From: UBA1724 sp963611685
GTDB taxonomy: Bacteria > Verrucomicrobiota > Lentisphaeria > Oligosphaerales > Oligosphaeraceae
Assembly: GCA_963611685.1 (NCBI GenBank)
Contig: CAVDSU010000005.1
Span: 1 to 47,065 of the forward strand
Length of the DNA stretch: 47,065 nt
Reading direction: 5' to 3'
Shown here: positions 38,654 through 46,926 of the stretch, in pieces
Position numbering within the stretch: the stretch's first letter is position 1
How the letters are laid out: each line of letters opens with the position of its first letter
Translations under genes and position numbers: made by a program
The notes under the pieces: model-generated
Told to the model about the DNA's origin: nothing
Databases searched by the model: none
Seen by the model: the letters and a program-made list of their open reading frames with translations, nothing else

Positions 38654-40118
38654 GGTGTCCTCCGACTTGGGTATTTCGGGTGCGGGTGGTGGCGCCCTCT
38701 TCCAGGTTCATGGCCTTGAGGATGGCGTTCTTGCCGAGCTTCTGCTGGATTTTGAGGACGGCCTGTTGTTGTCGGCGTTCCCGTTGGAGTGCCTGAGCGG
38801 CGCGTTCTTCTTCGGGGAGCGTGAAGAGCTCGGGCTGTTTTGGGGGCGGGGCCTGTGCGGGGAAGACTCGTCCGGCGGCGATGGTGAGCCTCCTCACCAG
38901 GAGTCGCGGATTTGCGATTTTCCGGAAGAGTTCGCCGGCTGCCTGGGTGAGGATTTTGGAGGAGGAGATTCGTGTGGAGAATCGGAGGCTCCCGTGTGCG
39001 CCGGAGGGGACTTCGCGGCCGTATCGGTCCTGGTGGATGGCGCCGGTGTATTGGGGTCGATCGGGCTTGAGGGAGGCGGAGTCGTATCCGACCCAGAGGA
39101 CCAGTTGGTCGGTGACGTAGCCGTGCTTCACCAGGCTCAGCGCCAACTGGTCGCCCATTTCGCGCACGACGAGTTCCGCGTGGTCGAAGTCGTAGGGTTC
39201 CTGGAGGACCTGTCCGGCGCCCAGGCTTTTGCCGGCGGGGCGGTAGCTTTTGATGTCGTGGAGGGTGCAGTCCTCCAGCCCCCAGGCGTGGTCGATGAGG
39301 AGTTCTGCGTTAATGCCGAAGAGCTTATAGAGCAGCTCCTGGTTTTGGGTGGACATCCTGGCGACGTCGCCGAGCGTGCGCATGCCGTGCTTCTTGAGTT
39401 TTTCGGCGGTGCCGGGTCCCACTCTCCAGAAGTCGGTGAGTGGCTGGTGTGTCCAGAGGGTTTGCCGGAAGTCGTGGACGGACATCTCGGCGATGCGGAC
39501 CCCGTATTGGTCGGGCGGGATATGCTTTGCCACGATGTCCATTGCCACCTTGCAGAGGAAGAGATTCTCGCCGATGCCGGCGGTGGCGGTGATGCCGGTG
39601 GCCTCCAGGACCGCGTGGATCAGCTTTCGCGCCAGCTCCTGTGCGGTGAGGCGGTATTTCGCGAGGTAGTTCGTGGCGTCCAGGAAGACCTCGTCGATGG
39701 AATAGACATGGATGTCATCGGGGGCGATGTAGTGCAGATAGATATCGTAGATCTTCGAGCTGATCTCCATATATCGCCCCATGCGCGGCGTGGCCACCAG
39801 GAAATCCAGCTCCAACGACGGATCGCCCTCCAGCTCCCGCATGCTGGTGGAGCGCTTTCGGAAGCGGTGGTAGGGCGCACGGCGGAGTCGCTGGTCGTTG
39901 ACCAGCGCCGCCTGCTGCTGGACCTCGAAGAGCCGCGGTCGTCCGGGGACCCCCCAGTGTTTCAGGGCGGGCGAGACCGCCAGGCAGATCGTCTTGTCGG
40001 TGCGGGAGAGATCGGCCACCACCAGGCAGGCGTCCAGCGGATCCAGCTGCCGGTCCACGCACTCCACCGAGGCGTAGAAGGACTTCAGGTCGATGGCGAT
40101 GTAGCACTTCTCCGGCAT
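38646..40118 (-). CDS. Y-family translesion DNA polymerase (UvrX/clostridial type)
   Basis: A 490-residue polymerase. IAIDLKSFYASVECVDR (Asp10) and YSIDEVFLDATNY (Asp142, Glu143) give the catalytic metal site; VVADLSRTDKTICLAVSPAL and GVPGRPRLFEV are typical of the Gram-positive UvrX/YqjW group. FWRVGPGTAEKLKKHGM is the helix-hairpin-helix thumb. QPELF (428-432) resembles a sliding-clamp-binding motif. The tail GKNAILKAMNLEEGATTRTR matches the clostridial consensus as I recall it. This, with the YolD-like partner, suggests transfer from Firmicutes or shared gut exchange; base composition no longer differs. No LexA box was seen. Confidence 0.9.
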   Translation of the reverse strand: MPEKCYIAIDLKSFYASVECVDRQLDPLDACLVVADLSRTDKTICLAVSPALKHWGVPGRPRLFEVQQQAALVNDQRLRRAPYHRFRKRSTSMRELEGDPSLELDFLVATPRMGRYMEISSKIYDIYLHYIAPDDIHVYSIDEVFLDATNYLAKYRLTAQELARKLIHAVLEATGITATAGIGENLFLCKVAMDIVAKHIPPDQYGVRIAEMSVHDFRQTLWTHQPLTDFWRVGPGTAEKLKKHGMRTLGDVARMSTQNQELLYKLFGINAELLIDHAWGLEDCTLHDIKSYRPAGKSLGAGQVLQEPYDFDHAELVVREMGDQLALSLVKHGYVTDQLVLWVGYDSASLKPDRPQYTGAIHQDRYGREVPSGAHGSLRFSTRISSSKILTQAAGELFRKIANPRLLVRRLTIAAGRVFPAQAPPPKQPELFTLPEEERAAQALQRERRQQQAVLKIQQKLGKNAILKAMNLEEGATTRTRNTQVGGHRV

Positions 40119-40163
40119 GGAGGGTCGGTCGAAAGGTCGGGTGGGCGGCTTTTGCGTCTTTTT

Positions 40164-41153
40164 TTATAGCGGTGCGAGTCCCGCGTTTTGTGCGGCGGGG
40201 CAGACCTGTAGGAATGGGCAGCGTGTGCAGCACTGTGGATTTTGGGTGCAGGGGAAGGTCTCTTCCTCGGCGAGATTTTCCACGGGATCCCGGAGGCAGT
40301 TTCGCATTGCCTGTGCGCTATTGAGGATCTGTGTCTTGGCGTTCACCAGGCTTTCGGAGGAGATCTCGTAGGTGCTGATGCGTCCGGAGTCGTTCAGGAA
40401 GACCCCCTTGAGCTGCAGCCTCTCCAGCGGAAAATGGAGCGTGTCCAGGGCGTAGAGCGCGTAGCACGCCAGCTGCAGGCGAAGCTCCTCGCGGTGTTCC
40501 GTGCCCGTCTTCCAGTCCAGGATATGCAGCACGCCCTCGTTGTCCACATAGGAGAAATCCAGGGCGCACCAGACCTTCAGGGGGAGTGCGGGGGCGGTCT
40601 CCATGGCGGGGAGTTCGCCCACCACGAAGCTGTTGAGCACATCGATCTGCCCCCACTGGTTGGCCTCCAGGGGCAGGACCGTCTGGGGGACACCGCTGGA
40701 GAGGAAGCCATCCAGGGCGCTGAAGACCTTCTCCTTGAGGGCGTCGGTCTCCTCCCGGGGGATCGGTTCGCCCTCCCGGGCGTAGTAGTGTTCGAAGAGA
40801 TTCACGTTGCGCTTGGGATCCTGCTGCCAGAGCCGGTCGCGGGACTGTTTCCAGCCGGCATTCAGCAAGGCGCGGGCGCGCTGCTGGAGCTCATCCAGGG
40901 TGGGCAGGATGCGTCTCTCGCGCATTTGCTGGAGGGCCTCCTGGATCACCTGGTGCACCACGCTGCCGCCCCAGAGCGGGAAGCTGGTCATTTGCTTGAG
41001 CGCGTAGAGGAGCCGGGTCTGTTCGGGGGCGTCGAAGGACCATCCGCCCCAGGCGCCGTAGTACTGGTAGTAGTATGCGCGGGGGCAGGTGCGGAAGAGT
41101 CGGTTCCGGGAGACGGACCAGGTCAGGTCGTTGGCGAGGGGCTTGCTTCTCAT
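40164..41153 (-). CDS. PD-(D/E)XK nuclease with Fe-S cysteines (RecB/AddB C-terminal-like)
   Basis: A 329-residue stand-alone RecB-type nuclease. SVSRNRLFRTCPRAYYY has Cys23; the C-terminus has CCTRCPFLQVC (Cys308/309, 312, 318), giving the four cysteines that hold a 4Fe-4S cluster in AddB- and Cas4-like nucleases. The active site reads His67, Asp199 (WCALDFSY), Asp213 and Lys215 (ILDWKTG) and Gln227. It precedes the Y-family polymerase by 45 bases and follows rph by 12, so it is probably part of a repair unit. No helicase or CRISPR genes are near, so it is not a Cas4 of a local system. Confidence 0.87.
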   Translation of the reverse strand: MRSKPLANDLTWSVSRNRLFRTCPRAYYYQYYGAWGGWSFDAPEQTRLLYALKQMTSFPLWGGSVVHQVIQEALQQMRERRILPTLDELQQRARALLNAGWKQSRDRLWQQDPKRNVNLFEHYYAREGEPIPREETDALKEKVFSALDGFLSSGVPQTVLPLEANQWGQIDVLNSFVVGELPAMETAPALPLKVWCALDFSYVDNEGVLHILDWKTGTEHREELRLQLACYALYALDTLHFPLERLQLKGVFLNDSGRISTYEISSESLVNAKTQILNSAQAMRNCLRDPVENLAEEETFPCTQNPQCCTRCPFLQVCPAAQNAGLAPL

Positions 41154-41165
41154 GAGGGATTGTCG

Positions 41166-41903
41166 TTATTGCGCCGTTGCGTTTTGCTGGAGCCTCTCCT
41201 GTGCCTGGAAGAGCTCGCTCAGTCCGCCCTTTGCCAGCGCGAGGAGCTGCTGGAGCTGTTCCTGGTCGAAGGTGGCCTCCTCGCCCGTGCCCTGGATCTC
41301 CACAAAGCGCCCCTGGTCGGTCATGACCACATTCATGTCCACCTGCGCCGCGGAGTCCTCCACGTAGCACAAATCCAAAAGCGGCGCGTCGTCCACCAGT
41401 CCCACGGAGACCGCGGCCACCCGCGCCTTGAGGGGCCATTCCGCGAGCCGGCCCTGCTTTTGGAGCCTCCGGCACGCCAATTCCAGGGCGGCGCAGGCGC
41501 CGGTGATGGAGGCGCAGCGGGTGCCGCCGTCGGCGTCGATGACATCGCAGTCGACATGGAGGGTGATTCCGGGGAGTTTTTCCAGATCGACCACGGCGCG
41601 CAGGGAGCGTCCCACCAGCCGTTGGATTTCGGCGGTGCGTCCGGAGACCTTTCCTTTGGTGGACTCCCGGTCGCCGCGGGTGCCGGTGGCGCTGGGGAGC
41701 ATCTGGTATTCCGCGGTGATCCATCCGCCGGGGACCTCCTGTGCTTTCATCCAGGAGGGGACCTTCTCTTCCAGGGAGACCGCGCAGATCACGCGGGTGT
41801 TTCCGCAGACTGCCAGCACGGAGCCCAGCGGATGCCGTTGGAAGTCTGGGATGAGAGTGACGGGGCGGAGCTGGTCTGGGCGGCGGCCATCTTGGCGTGT
41901 CAT
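41166..41903 (-). CDS. rph: ribonuclease PH
   Basis: Starting at 41903 (MTRQDGRRPDQLRPVTLI) the protein has 245 residues, normal for this phosphorolytic 3'-5' exoribonuclease that trims tRNA 3' ends. Motifs: GNTRVICAVSLEEKVP, GWITAEYQMLPSATGTR, RLVGRSLRAVVDLEKL and DCDVIDADGGTRCASITG. A good AGGAGAT Shine-Dalgarno site lies 11 bases before the ATG and excludes the much longer frame that continues upstream. It heads the run with the nuclease, polymerase and YolD-like genes. Usual partners such as the ITPase RdgB are absent. Confidence 0.96.
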   Translation of the reverse strand: MTRQDGRRPDQLRPVTLIPDFQRHPLGSVLAVCGNTRVICAVSLEEKVPSWMKAQEVPGGWITAEYQMLPSATGTRGDRESTKGKVSGRTAEIQRLVGRSLRAVVDLEKLPGITLHVDCDVIDADGGTRCASITGACAALELACRRLQKQGRLAEWPLKARVAAVSVGLVDDAPLLDLCYVEDSAAQVDMNVVMTDQGRFVEIQGTGEEATFDQEQLQQLLALAKGGLSELFQAQERLQQNATAQ

Positions 41904-41993
41904 AGAGGGGAAATCTCCTAGTTCGGCGGTATATTCTCCCGTTGCGTGACGCGCCCCCAGTGCAGGAGGCGCCCGTAGGCGGGAAGACGAGTC

Positions 41994-42021
41994 GGCGCCC
42001 CCCCGGTTTGGGAGGGGCGCC
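41994..42021 (+). other. strong hairpin in the rph/42131 divergent region
   Basis: GGCGCCCC (41994-42001) pairs with GGGGCGCC (42014-42021) around a 12-base loop. AT-rich AATATACC strings occur on both sides, in opposite orientation (about 41929-41936 and 42044-42051), and may be the -10 regions of two divergent promoters. Confidence 0.5.
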
Positions 42022-42130
42022 ACGGTGGAAATCGTGTGGCGGTTAATATACCCCCTGCCTACCGTGCACCACCCGCCGCACCACCATTCTTTCCTGCCGG
42101 AAAACGCCCCCAAGAACGCCCCTCCTTCAA

Positions 42131-43243
42131 ATGACTCCCCTGCGCATCCCATTGAGACTGCTGCTGGCGGCGACACTGCTGTTGTTGCCGCTGGCATTCT
42201 CCTGTGGACGCGGCGGCGGAGAGGACGGCACCGGCGAGGGCGGCGAGAGGCGCCGTCCGGTCTATGACTTGAAGAAGAGCGACGCGTTGTTGGAGGCGGG
42301 GGAGGCCCTTCGTTCGGGTGCGCAGGTCTGGGAGGAGCTCTCCCAGGGCGCGGACTTGAATCCGCAGGTATCGCGGATGCTCCGGGAGGAGGGCAGTCAG
42401 CGCGAGCTCTTTGCGCAGGCCAATCGACTCCTGCAGCAGCAGCGCTTCCATGATCTCTCCGCGCTGTTGGATGAAGCGGAGCGGCAGGGCAGGGCGACGC
42501 CCACGCTGCTGCAGCTCCGGCAGCTCCCCCAGGCACTCCAGGCACTCTCCCTCTTCTGCGCACGGCGACCCTACCAGAAGAGCGAGGACCTGTCGCAGTC
42601 GATGGTCTTTCTGGAACCCTGGAAGGCGGAGCTCTCCCGGATGGCGCCGAAGGCCTTCCCGCCCTTCTGGCAAAGTCAGGAGGCGCTGCTGGAGGAGCTC
42701 CGGCTACAGGAACACCAGGCGAAATGCGCCGCGTGGCTCCATGCGCTGGATTTCGCCCTGAATGCCCTGCCAGGCGAAGGACCCTCCATCGCCGAATGCC
42801 TCGCGGAATTGAATGCACTCTCCCAGGAACGCACGGTGCCGTTGATCGACGCCCTGAAGGCGCCCCTGGACCGACTCCTGGACGACGCATCGGAATGGTC
42901 CGCCGAGACGGAGGTCGCTTGCGCTCTGCGCTGGGACGAGCTCTCCCCTGCGCAGAAGGCATTATTGAAAGCGCGACTCTCCCGCGAGGAAAACCGTACC
43001 TTCTCCGGAAGAGTCCTCGCCGCACGACTCGACGGCGATCCCGTCGCATTCCTGGAATTGATTGCGCCCTGGCGGGAATTCCTGCAGGAGGACGCAACAC
43101 AGTTCTCCCCGGGATTCCTGAAACACTACCGACAAGCACTCCCCGCTCCCCCCACAATGCACTTCTCCGGCGTCGCCGAGGCCGCCACACTCTTCTACGG
43201 ATGGCTTCCGGCCGGCGCCGGCGCAGTTGGCAGGGAACCGTAG
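42131..43243 (+). CDS. unrecognised predicted lipoprotein, helical
   Basis: A 370-residue protein with a signal sequence ending LPLAFSC (Cys25, a variant lipobox), a Gly/Glu-rich tether (about 26-42) and then an all-helical, charged body resembling TPR-like or coiled helices (RLLQQQRFHDLSALLDEA, LPQALQALSLF). No repeats match TPR consensus well enough to name it. It is likely anchored in the envelope. It lies divergent from rph and is followed after 106 bases by a parvulin gene. The leader is C/T-rich (GCCCCTCCTTC) before the ATG. Confidence 0.68.
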   Translation: MTPLRIPLRLLLAATLLLLPLAFSCGRGGGEDGTGEGGERRRPVYDLKKSDALLEAGEALRSGAQVWEELSQGADLNPQVSRMLREEGSQRELFAQANRLLQQQRFHDLSALLDEAERQGRATPTLLQLRQLPQALQALSLFCARRPYQKSEDLSQSMVFLEPWKAELSRMAPKAFPPFWQSQEALLEELRLQEHQAKCAAWLHALDFALNALPGEGPSIAECLAELNALSQERTVPLIDALKAPLDRLLDDASEWSAETEVACALRWDELSPAQKALLKARLSREENRTFSGRVLAARLDGDPVAFLELIAPWREFLQEDATQFSPGFLKHYRQALPAPPTMHFSGVAEAATLFYGWLPAGAGAVGREP

Positions 43244-43349
43244 CCGTGGCGGCTAGTCTATGGGGCTGGCTTTGCGCCAAGTTACCCGTTTTGGCCTTTT
43301 GCTTTCTTTTCATACTCTGCAATCTCAACCCAAAGGAAGAACAAATTCC

Positions 43350-44420
43350 ATGAAGAAGACCCTCTTCGCTCTTGCCGCCTCTCTGCTAGTCTGCGCCGGA
43401 GGCCTCCAGGCACAGGACGCCGCTGCCGTGCCCGCTGAGGCCGCCGCTCCCGCCGCCGCTGTTGCCGAGGCCGCCGGTGCTTTTGATACGGATGCCTATT
43501 TTGCTGGTCTGCCCGAGGAGGTCGCCAGCTACAACAAGGGCGTGTTGGTGACCAAGAAGGAGTTGTTGGAGGTGGTCCGTCCTGCCGTGGAGAATGCCAA
43601 GAAGAGTGGCGCCACGCTCACCGCCCAGCAGGTAGAGGGCTTCACCAAGCAGCTGGGCGCCACCATGGGCCAGCGTGCGCTCTTCCTGGCGTTGGCCAAG
43701 GAGGGTGGCATTTCCGGCGATGTGGACGCGGCCTCCAAGCAGGTGGACGAGACGGAGAAGGCGATGAATGCGCAGATGGGCGAGGACGCCTTCGCCAAGC
43801 AGCTGGAGCAGCTGGGCATGACCCGCGACGAGGTCGTGCAGAAGTTCGTGGAAGAGACCATCGTGGAGAAGTATCTCCAGGGGCTGGACGCGAAGCTCCC
43901 CGCTCCTGTGGTGACGGACGAGGAGATCCGGGCCTTCTATGACGAGAACCAGCAGGCATTCGAGCAGCCCGCGCTTTTCAGCGCCGCGCACATCCTGGTG
44001 CAGTTCCCCGCCAATCCCCCCAGTGACGAGCAGAAGGCGGAGTGCCTCGCCAAGCTCTGCGAGATCAAGGGCAAGCTGACCGCCGACGGCGCCAATTTTG
44101 GCGATCTGGCGAAGGAGTATTCCGACTGCCCCAGCAAGGAGCAGGGCGGCGACCTGGGGCGTTTCCCCGAGGGCAGCATGGTCCCCGAGTTCGAGGCCGC
44201 GCTGAAGAACCTCGCCGAGGGCGAGATCTCCGATCCCGTGGAGACGCAGTTCGGCTTTCACCTGATCAAGGCGGGCGCCAAGACCGCGGCCTCCATCGCG
44301 CCCTTCGAGGACGCCAAGGAGCAGATCAAGCAGTTCCTGGAGAATCAGCAGACCGGCAAGGCCGCCATGGAGCAGCTGAACCAGATTCGCACGGACGCCG
44401 GCCTGAAGATCAACCTGTAG
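43350..44420 (+). CDS. periplasmic parvulin-type peptidyl-prolyl isomerase (SurA/PrsA-like)
   Basis: The ATG at 43350 follows an AAAGGAAG Shine-Dalgarno-like site and starts a signal peptide (MKKTLFALAASLLVCAGG), giving 356 residues. After an Ala-rich linker, residues 45-200 form a SurA-N-like chaperone region, and residues 215-315 are a parvulin domain: AAHILVQFP, FGDLAKEYSDCPSKEQGGDLG, FPEGSMVPEFEAAL and VETQFGFHLIKA. It should help fold exported and outer-membrane proteins. The codons used are simple and repetitive, consistent with good expression. A hairpin follows the stop after about 40 bases. Confidence 0.92.
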   Translation: MKKTLFALAASLLVCAGGLQAQDAAAVPAEAAAPAAAVAEAAGAFDTDAYFAGLPEEVASYNKGVLVTKKELLEVVRPAVENAKKSGATLTAQQVEGFTKQLGATMGQRALFLALAKEGGISGDVDAASKQVDETEKAMNAQMGEDAFAKQLEQLGMTRDEVVQKFVEETIVEKYLQGLDAKLPAPVVTDEEIRAFYDENQQAFEQPALFSAAHILVQFPANPPSDEQKAECLAKLCEIKGKLTADGANFGDLAKEYSDCPSKEQGGDLGRFPEGSMVPEFEAALKNLAEGEISDPVETQFGFHLIKAGAKTAASIAPFEDAKEQIKQFLENQQTGKAAMEQLNQIRTDAGLKINL

Positions 44421-44459
44421 GCACGACCCCTCTCGTGAATCCCTAGCACCCGCGGACGT

Positions 44460-44482
44460 CTGCCTCCCCTCCTAAGGGGGCA
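44460..44482 (+). terminator. hairpin after the parvulin gene, possible terminator
   Basis: CTGCCTCCCCT pairs with AGGGGGCAG around a CCTA loop, with one bulge. No T run follows, so it may only stabilise the mRNA 3' end. Confidence 0.4.
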
Positions 44483-44521
44483 GGCGTTCGTTGCGTACGA
44501 ATAGATCCCGCTTGCCCGCTC

Positions 44522-45058
44522 ATGGACGACGCCACGGAAATTTCTGCGGAGGTCCTCAAGGAGGAGGATTGCCATTGGATGCGCCGTGCCCTGGAGGCCG
44601 CCCGCGAGGCGGCTTTGCGGGGCGAGGTGCCGGTGGGCGCCGTGGTGGTGGATGGCGCGGGAAACGAGCTTGCGCGTTCGGCGAATTGCGTGGAGGCGTG
44701 CAAGGACGGCACGGCGCACGCGGAGCTGCTGGCGTTGCAGGCGGCCAGCCGGTCGTTGGGGGAGTGGCGGCTGGCGGAGTGCACCCTCTATGTCACCAAG
44801 GAGCCCTGTCCCATGTGCGCCGGCGCCATGGTGAATTGCCGGCTGGGACGACTCGTCTTCGGCGCGCCGGATCCCCGCATGGGCGCCGCCGGCGGCGCAC
44901 TGGATATCACCGGATTCGCCGGGACCCTCCATCGCACGCCCGTCACCGGCGGGGTCTTGGCAGACGAATGCGCGGGGGTCCTCCGGGAATTCTTCCGACG
45001 CCGCCGCGCCGGCGCAGACAAACGGAGCCCGCTGGCGGAGACGCCCTCACAGGAATAG
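44522..45058 (+). CDS. tadA: tRNA adenosine(34) deaminase TadA
   Basis: A 178-residue zinc deaminase that converts A34 of tRNA-Arg to inosine. The site is clear: AHAE (His66, catalytic Glu68) and PCPMCAGA (Cys96, Cys99). GEVPVGAVVVDG and GRLVFGAPDPRMGAAGG are typical of TadA rather than guanine or cytosine deaminases. The C-terminus is extended by about 20 polar residues. The leader is pyrimidine-rich. mreC starts 6 bases after its stop. Confidence 0.94.
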   Translation: MDDATEISAEVLKEEDCHWMRRALEAAREAALRGEVPVGAVVVDGAGNELARSANCVEACKDGTAHAELLALQAASRSLGEWRLAECTLYVTKEPCPMCAGAMVNCRLGRLVFGAPDPRMGAAGGALDITGFAGTLHRTPVTGGVLADECAGVLREFFRRRRAGADKRSPLAETPSQE

Positions 45059-45064
45059 CTACCC

Positions 45065-45913
45065 TTGCCAAAGTCCTCGAGGCCATTTTATTTTTCGCTC
45101 CGGTGGGTGGTGCTGTCGGTCTTGACCATCGCGCTGCTGGTGGGCGCCGTGACCCCCTTCGGACGACGCTTCGCCTCCGCGGTCTTCGGTCCCACGGTCT
45201 CCCTCTGCGGCGCATTCTTCCGCGTGGTGGGCGATGGCATCCGGTGGATTCAGCCGGGCGCGCTCTCGCGTCGCGACGCATTGCTGGAGTCGGAGCGGCT
45301 GGTGCAGGAGCTCCAGGCGCGGCTGGACTCCCAGGAGGACTTGCGGAAGGAGAACCAGGAGCTGCGGCGCCTGGCGTCCTTGCCGGCGCGTCAAGAGTGG
45401 CGCGCGGTGTTGGCGGAGGTGATTTCCCGGGATCCGGCGCGATGGTACGACTGCCTTTTGGTGAACCGCGGCGCCAAGGATGGGCTGGTGACTGGCGCGC
45501 TGGTGCTGGTGGACGGCTATGCCTTCGGACGCGTCATTCGCTGCTATGCGCATACCGCGGAGGTGGTCTCCGTGCTCTCCCGGGAATGCCGTTTTGGCGT
45601 GGGGTTGTCGGGCGGCGATGTGGCGGGAGTCCTCCAGGGCTGCGGCAAGGAACACCCCTTTGCCGACGGCACCCTGGGCTTCCAGGTGGAGTATCTCCCC
45701 AAGGAACTCACCGTCACCTCGGAACAGCTGGTGGTCACCAGCGGGCTGGGCGGGATGATGCCGCCGGGAATCCCCGTGGGACGCATCCTCCCCGATGCCC
45801 CCGACGGCGGGAGGGTCCACCACCCCGATATGGCGCGCTCCATGCTCCACTGCGCACCCCTGGCGCCCATGGGAACCATACACTTCGTGTGCATCATGGC
45901 ACCCATTAACTAA
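45065..45913 (+). CDS. mreC: rod shape-determining protein MreC
   Basis: A 282-residue MreC with an inferred TTG start at 45065, six bases after tadA. It has one transmembrane helix (about 13-31), a coiled coil (about 75-105, SERLVQELQARLDSQEDLRK), and the beta-barrel domain with AEVISRDPARWYDCLLVNRGAKDGL, GYAFGRVI and VTSGLGGMMPPGIPVG. MreC links the MreB cytoskeleton to the elongation machinery in the periplasm. mreB and mreD are not adjacent, whereas mreBCD is the common order, so the operon has been split in this lineage. Confidence 0.9.
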   Translation: MPKSSRPFYFSLRWVVLSVLTIALLVGAVTPFGRRFASAVFGPTVSLCGAFFRVVGDGIRWIQPGALSRRDALLESERLVQELQARLDSQEDLRKENQELRRLASLPARQEWRAVLAEVISRDPARWYDCLLVNRGAKDGLVTGALVLVDGYAFGRVIRCYAHTAEVVSVLSRECRFGVGLSGGDVAGVLQGCGKEHPFADGTLGFQVEYLPKELTVTSEQLVVTSGLGGMMPPGIPVGRILPDAPDGGRVHHPDMARSMLHCAPLAPMGTIHFVCIMAPIN

Positions 45914-45942
45914 CGACCTGCCGAAACGCGAAATACCCCACC

Positions 45943-46908
45943 ATGGGATGCCTCCTCTCCTCCATCGGAAGCCCCCTGCGATTCCTCCTGGTCGCAGTCC
46001 TCGCTTCCAGCGCACTCTGCGGCTGCAGGAAAAATGCGGCGAATGCGGCGACAACGGGCGACAGCGCGTCGTCGGTGGTCACGATCTGGACGAACTCCTC
46101 CGCCACCACGCCGCTGCTGCCGTTGTTGTCGGCATTGCCGGAGGAAGAGCGTTCGTTGCAGGGATGGAATACGACGGTCGCCTTCCAGAGTCTGCTGTTA
46201 GGCGGACAGGGCGAGTTCTGGGTAGGGCATCTGGAGGGCTTTGCGCGCGCCTATCGCCGTGGCGCGCCCCTGAAGCTCTTGGCGGTCACGGGCTGGCGAA
46301 AGTGGCAGCTGCTCTCGAAGCGCGAGATGCGCTTCCCCGAGGACTTCCGCGGAAAAGAGCTGCCCTTCGGGCCCGCTGACGGCGCGGGACGATATCTCCT
46401 GGAGGCGCTCCTGAAGGACGCCGGCGAGGACACGATCCGCATTGCGCCTCTGGATGTGAAGCCCCTCATGCTTCGGGCACTCCAGGGACAGGCCGAGTTC
46501 CTGATGCTCCCGGAGCCCTTCGCGACCTCCCTCTGCAAAAAGGAGCCCTCCTTCCACCGAATCACTTCGCTGGAGGAGATCTACGGCGCCATCCGACATC
46601 GCGCCCCCGAGGTCCCCTGGGCCGGCATCGCCGTGAATGACACCTGGGCGCAGGAGAATCCCCTGCGGGTACAGGAACTCCTGGAAAGGATGTCCCAGTG
46701 GAGCCCCGCCTCTCCCGAGGAGGTCTGCGCGCTCTGGACCCCGCAACAGGAGGCATTCTCCCATATCACACAGGCGGAACTCCGCGATTCCCTGGCACAA
46801 GACCCCGTTAAGTGCGTCCCCGCAAAGAAGATGATAGGCGAAATCCGCGAATTCCTGGGAATCGTTGCGCCAGAACTGCCTTTTGATGAGAATATCCTCT
46901 GGCAATAA
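45943..46908 (+). CDS. periplasmic solute-binding lipoprotein (NMT1/SsuA-like ABC substrate-binding)
   Basis: A 321-residue protein with a lipobox LCGC (Cys28). The mature domain has the TauA/SsuA/NMT1 layout: FWVGHLEGFARAYRRGAPLKLLAVTGWRKWQLL, ELPFGPADGAGRYLLEALL, and MLRALQGQAEFLMLPEPFA, as in binding proteins for sulfonates, nitrate or thiamine precursors. The ligand is not readable and no permease or ATPase follows in the window; an orphan role or a transporter elsewhere is possible. Repeats begin right after the stop. Confidence 0.78.
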   Translation: MGCLLSSIGSPLRFLLVAVLASSALCGCRKNAANAATTGDSASSVVTIWTNSSATTPLLPLLSALPEEERSLQGWNTTVAFQSLLLGGQGEFWVGHLEGFARAYRRGAPLKLLAVTGWRKWQLLSKREMRFPEDFRGKELPFGPADGAGRYLLEALLKDAGEDTIRIAPLDVKPLMLRALQGQAEFLMLPEPFATSLCKKEPSFHRITSLEEIYGAIRHRAPEVPWAGIAVNDTWAQENPLRVQELLERMSQWSPASPEEVCALWTPQQEAFSHITQAELRDSLAQDPVKCVPAKKMIGEIREFLGIVAPELPFDENILWQ

Positions 46909-46926
46909 TATTCTAAGTACTTAGTA

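Noticed and set aside
40164..41153. Cas4 nuclease of a CRISPR system
   Set aside because: No cas1, cas2 or repeat-spacer array nearby, and the layout fits generic RecB/AddB-like nucleases.
41904..43328. Long minus-strand extension of ribonuclease PH to about 720 residues
   Set aside because: The extension is Arg/Pro-rich shadow sequence antisense to the lipoprotein gene; a Shine-Dalgarno site and family length support the start at 41903.
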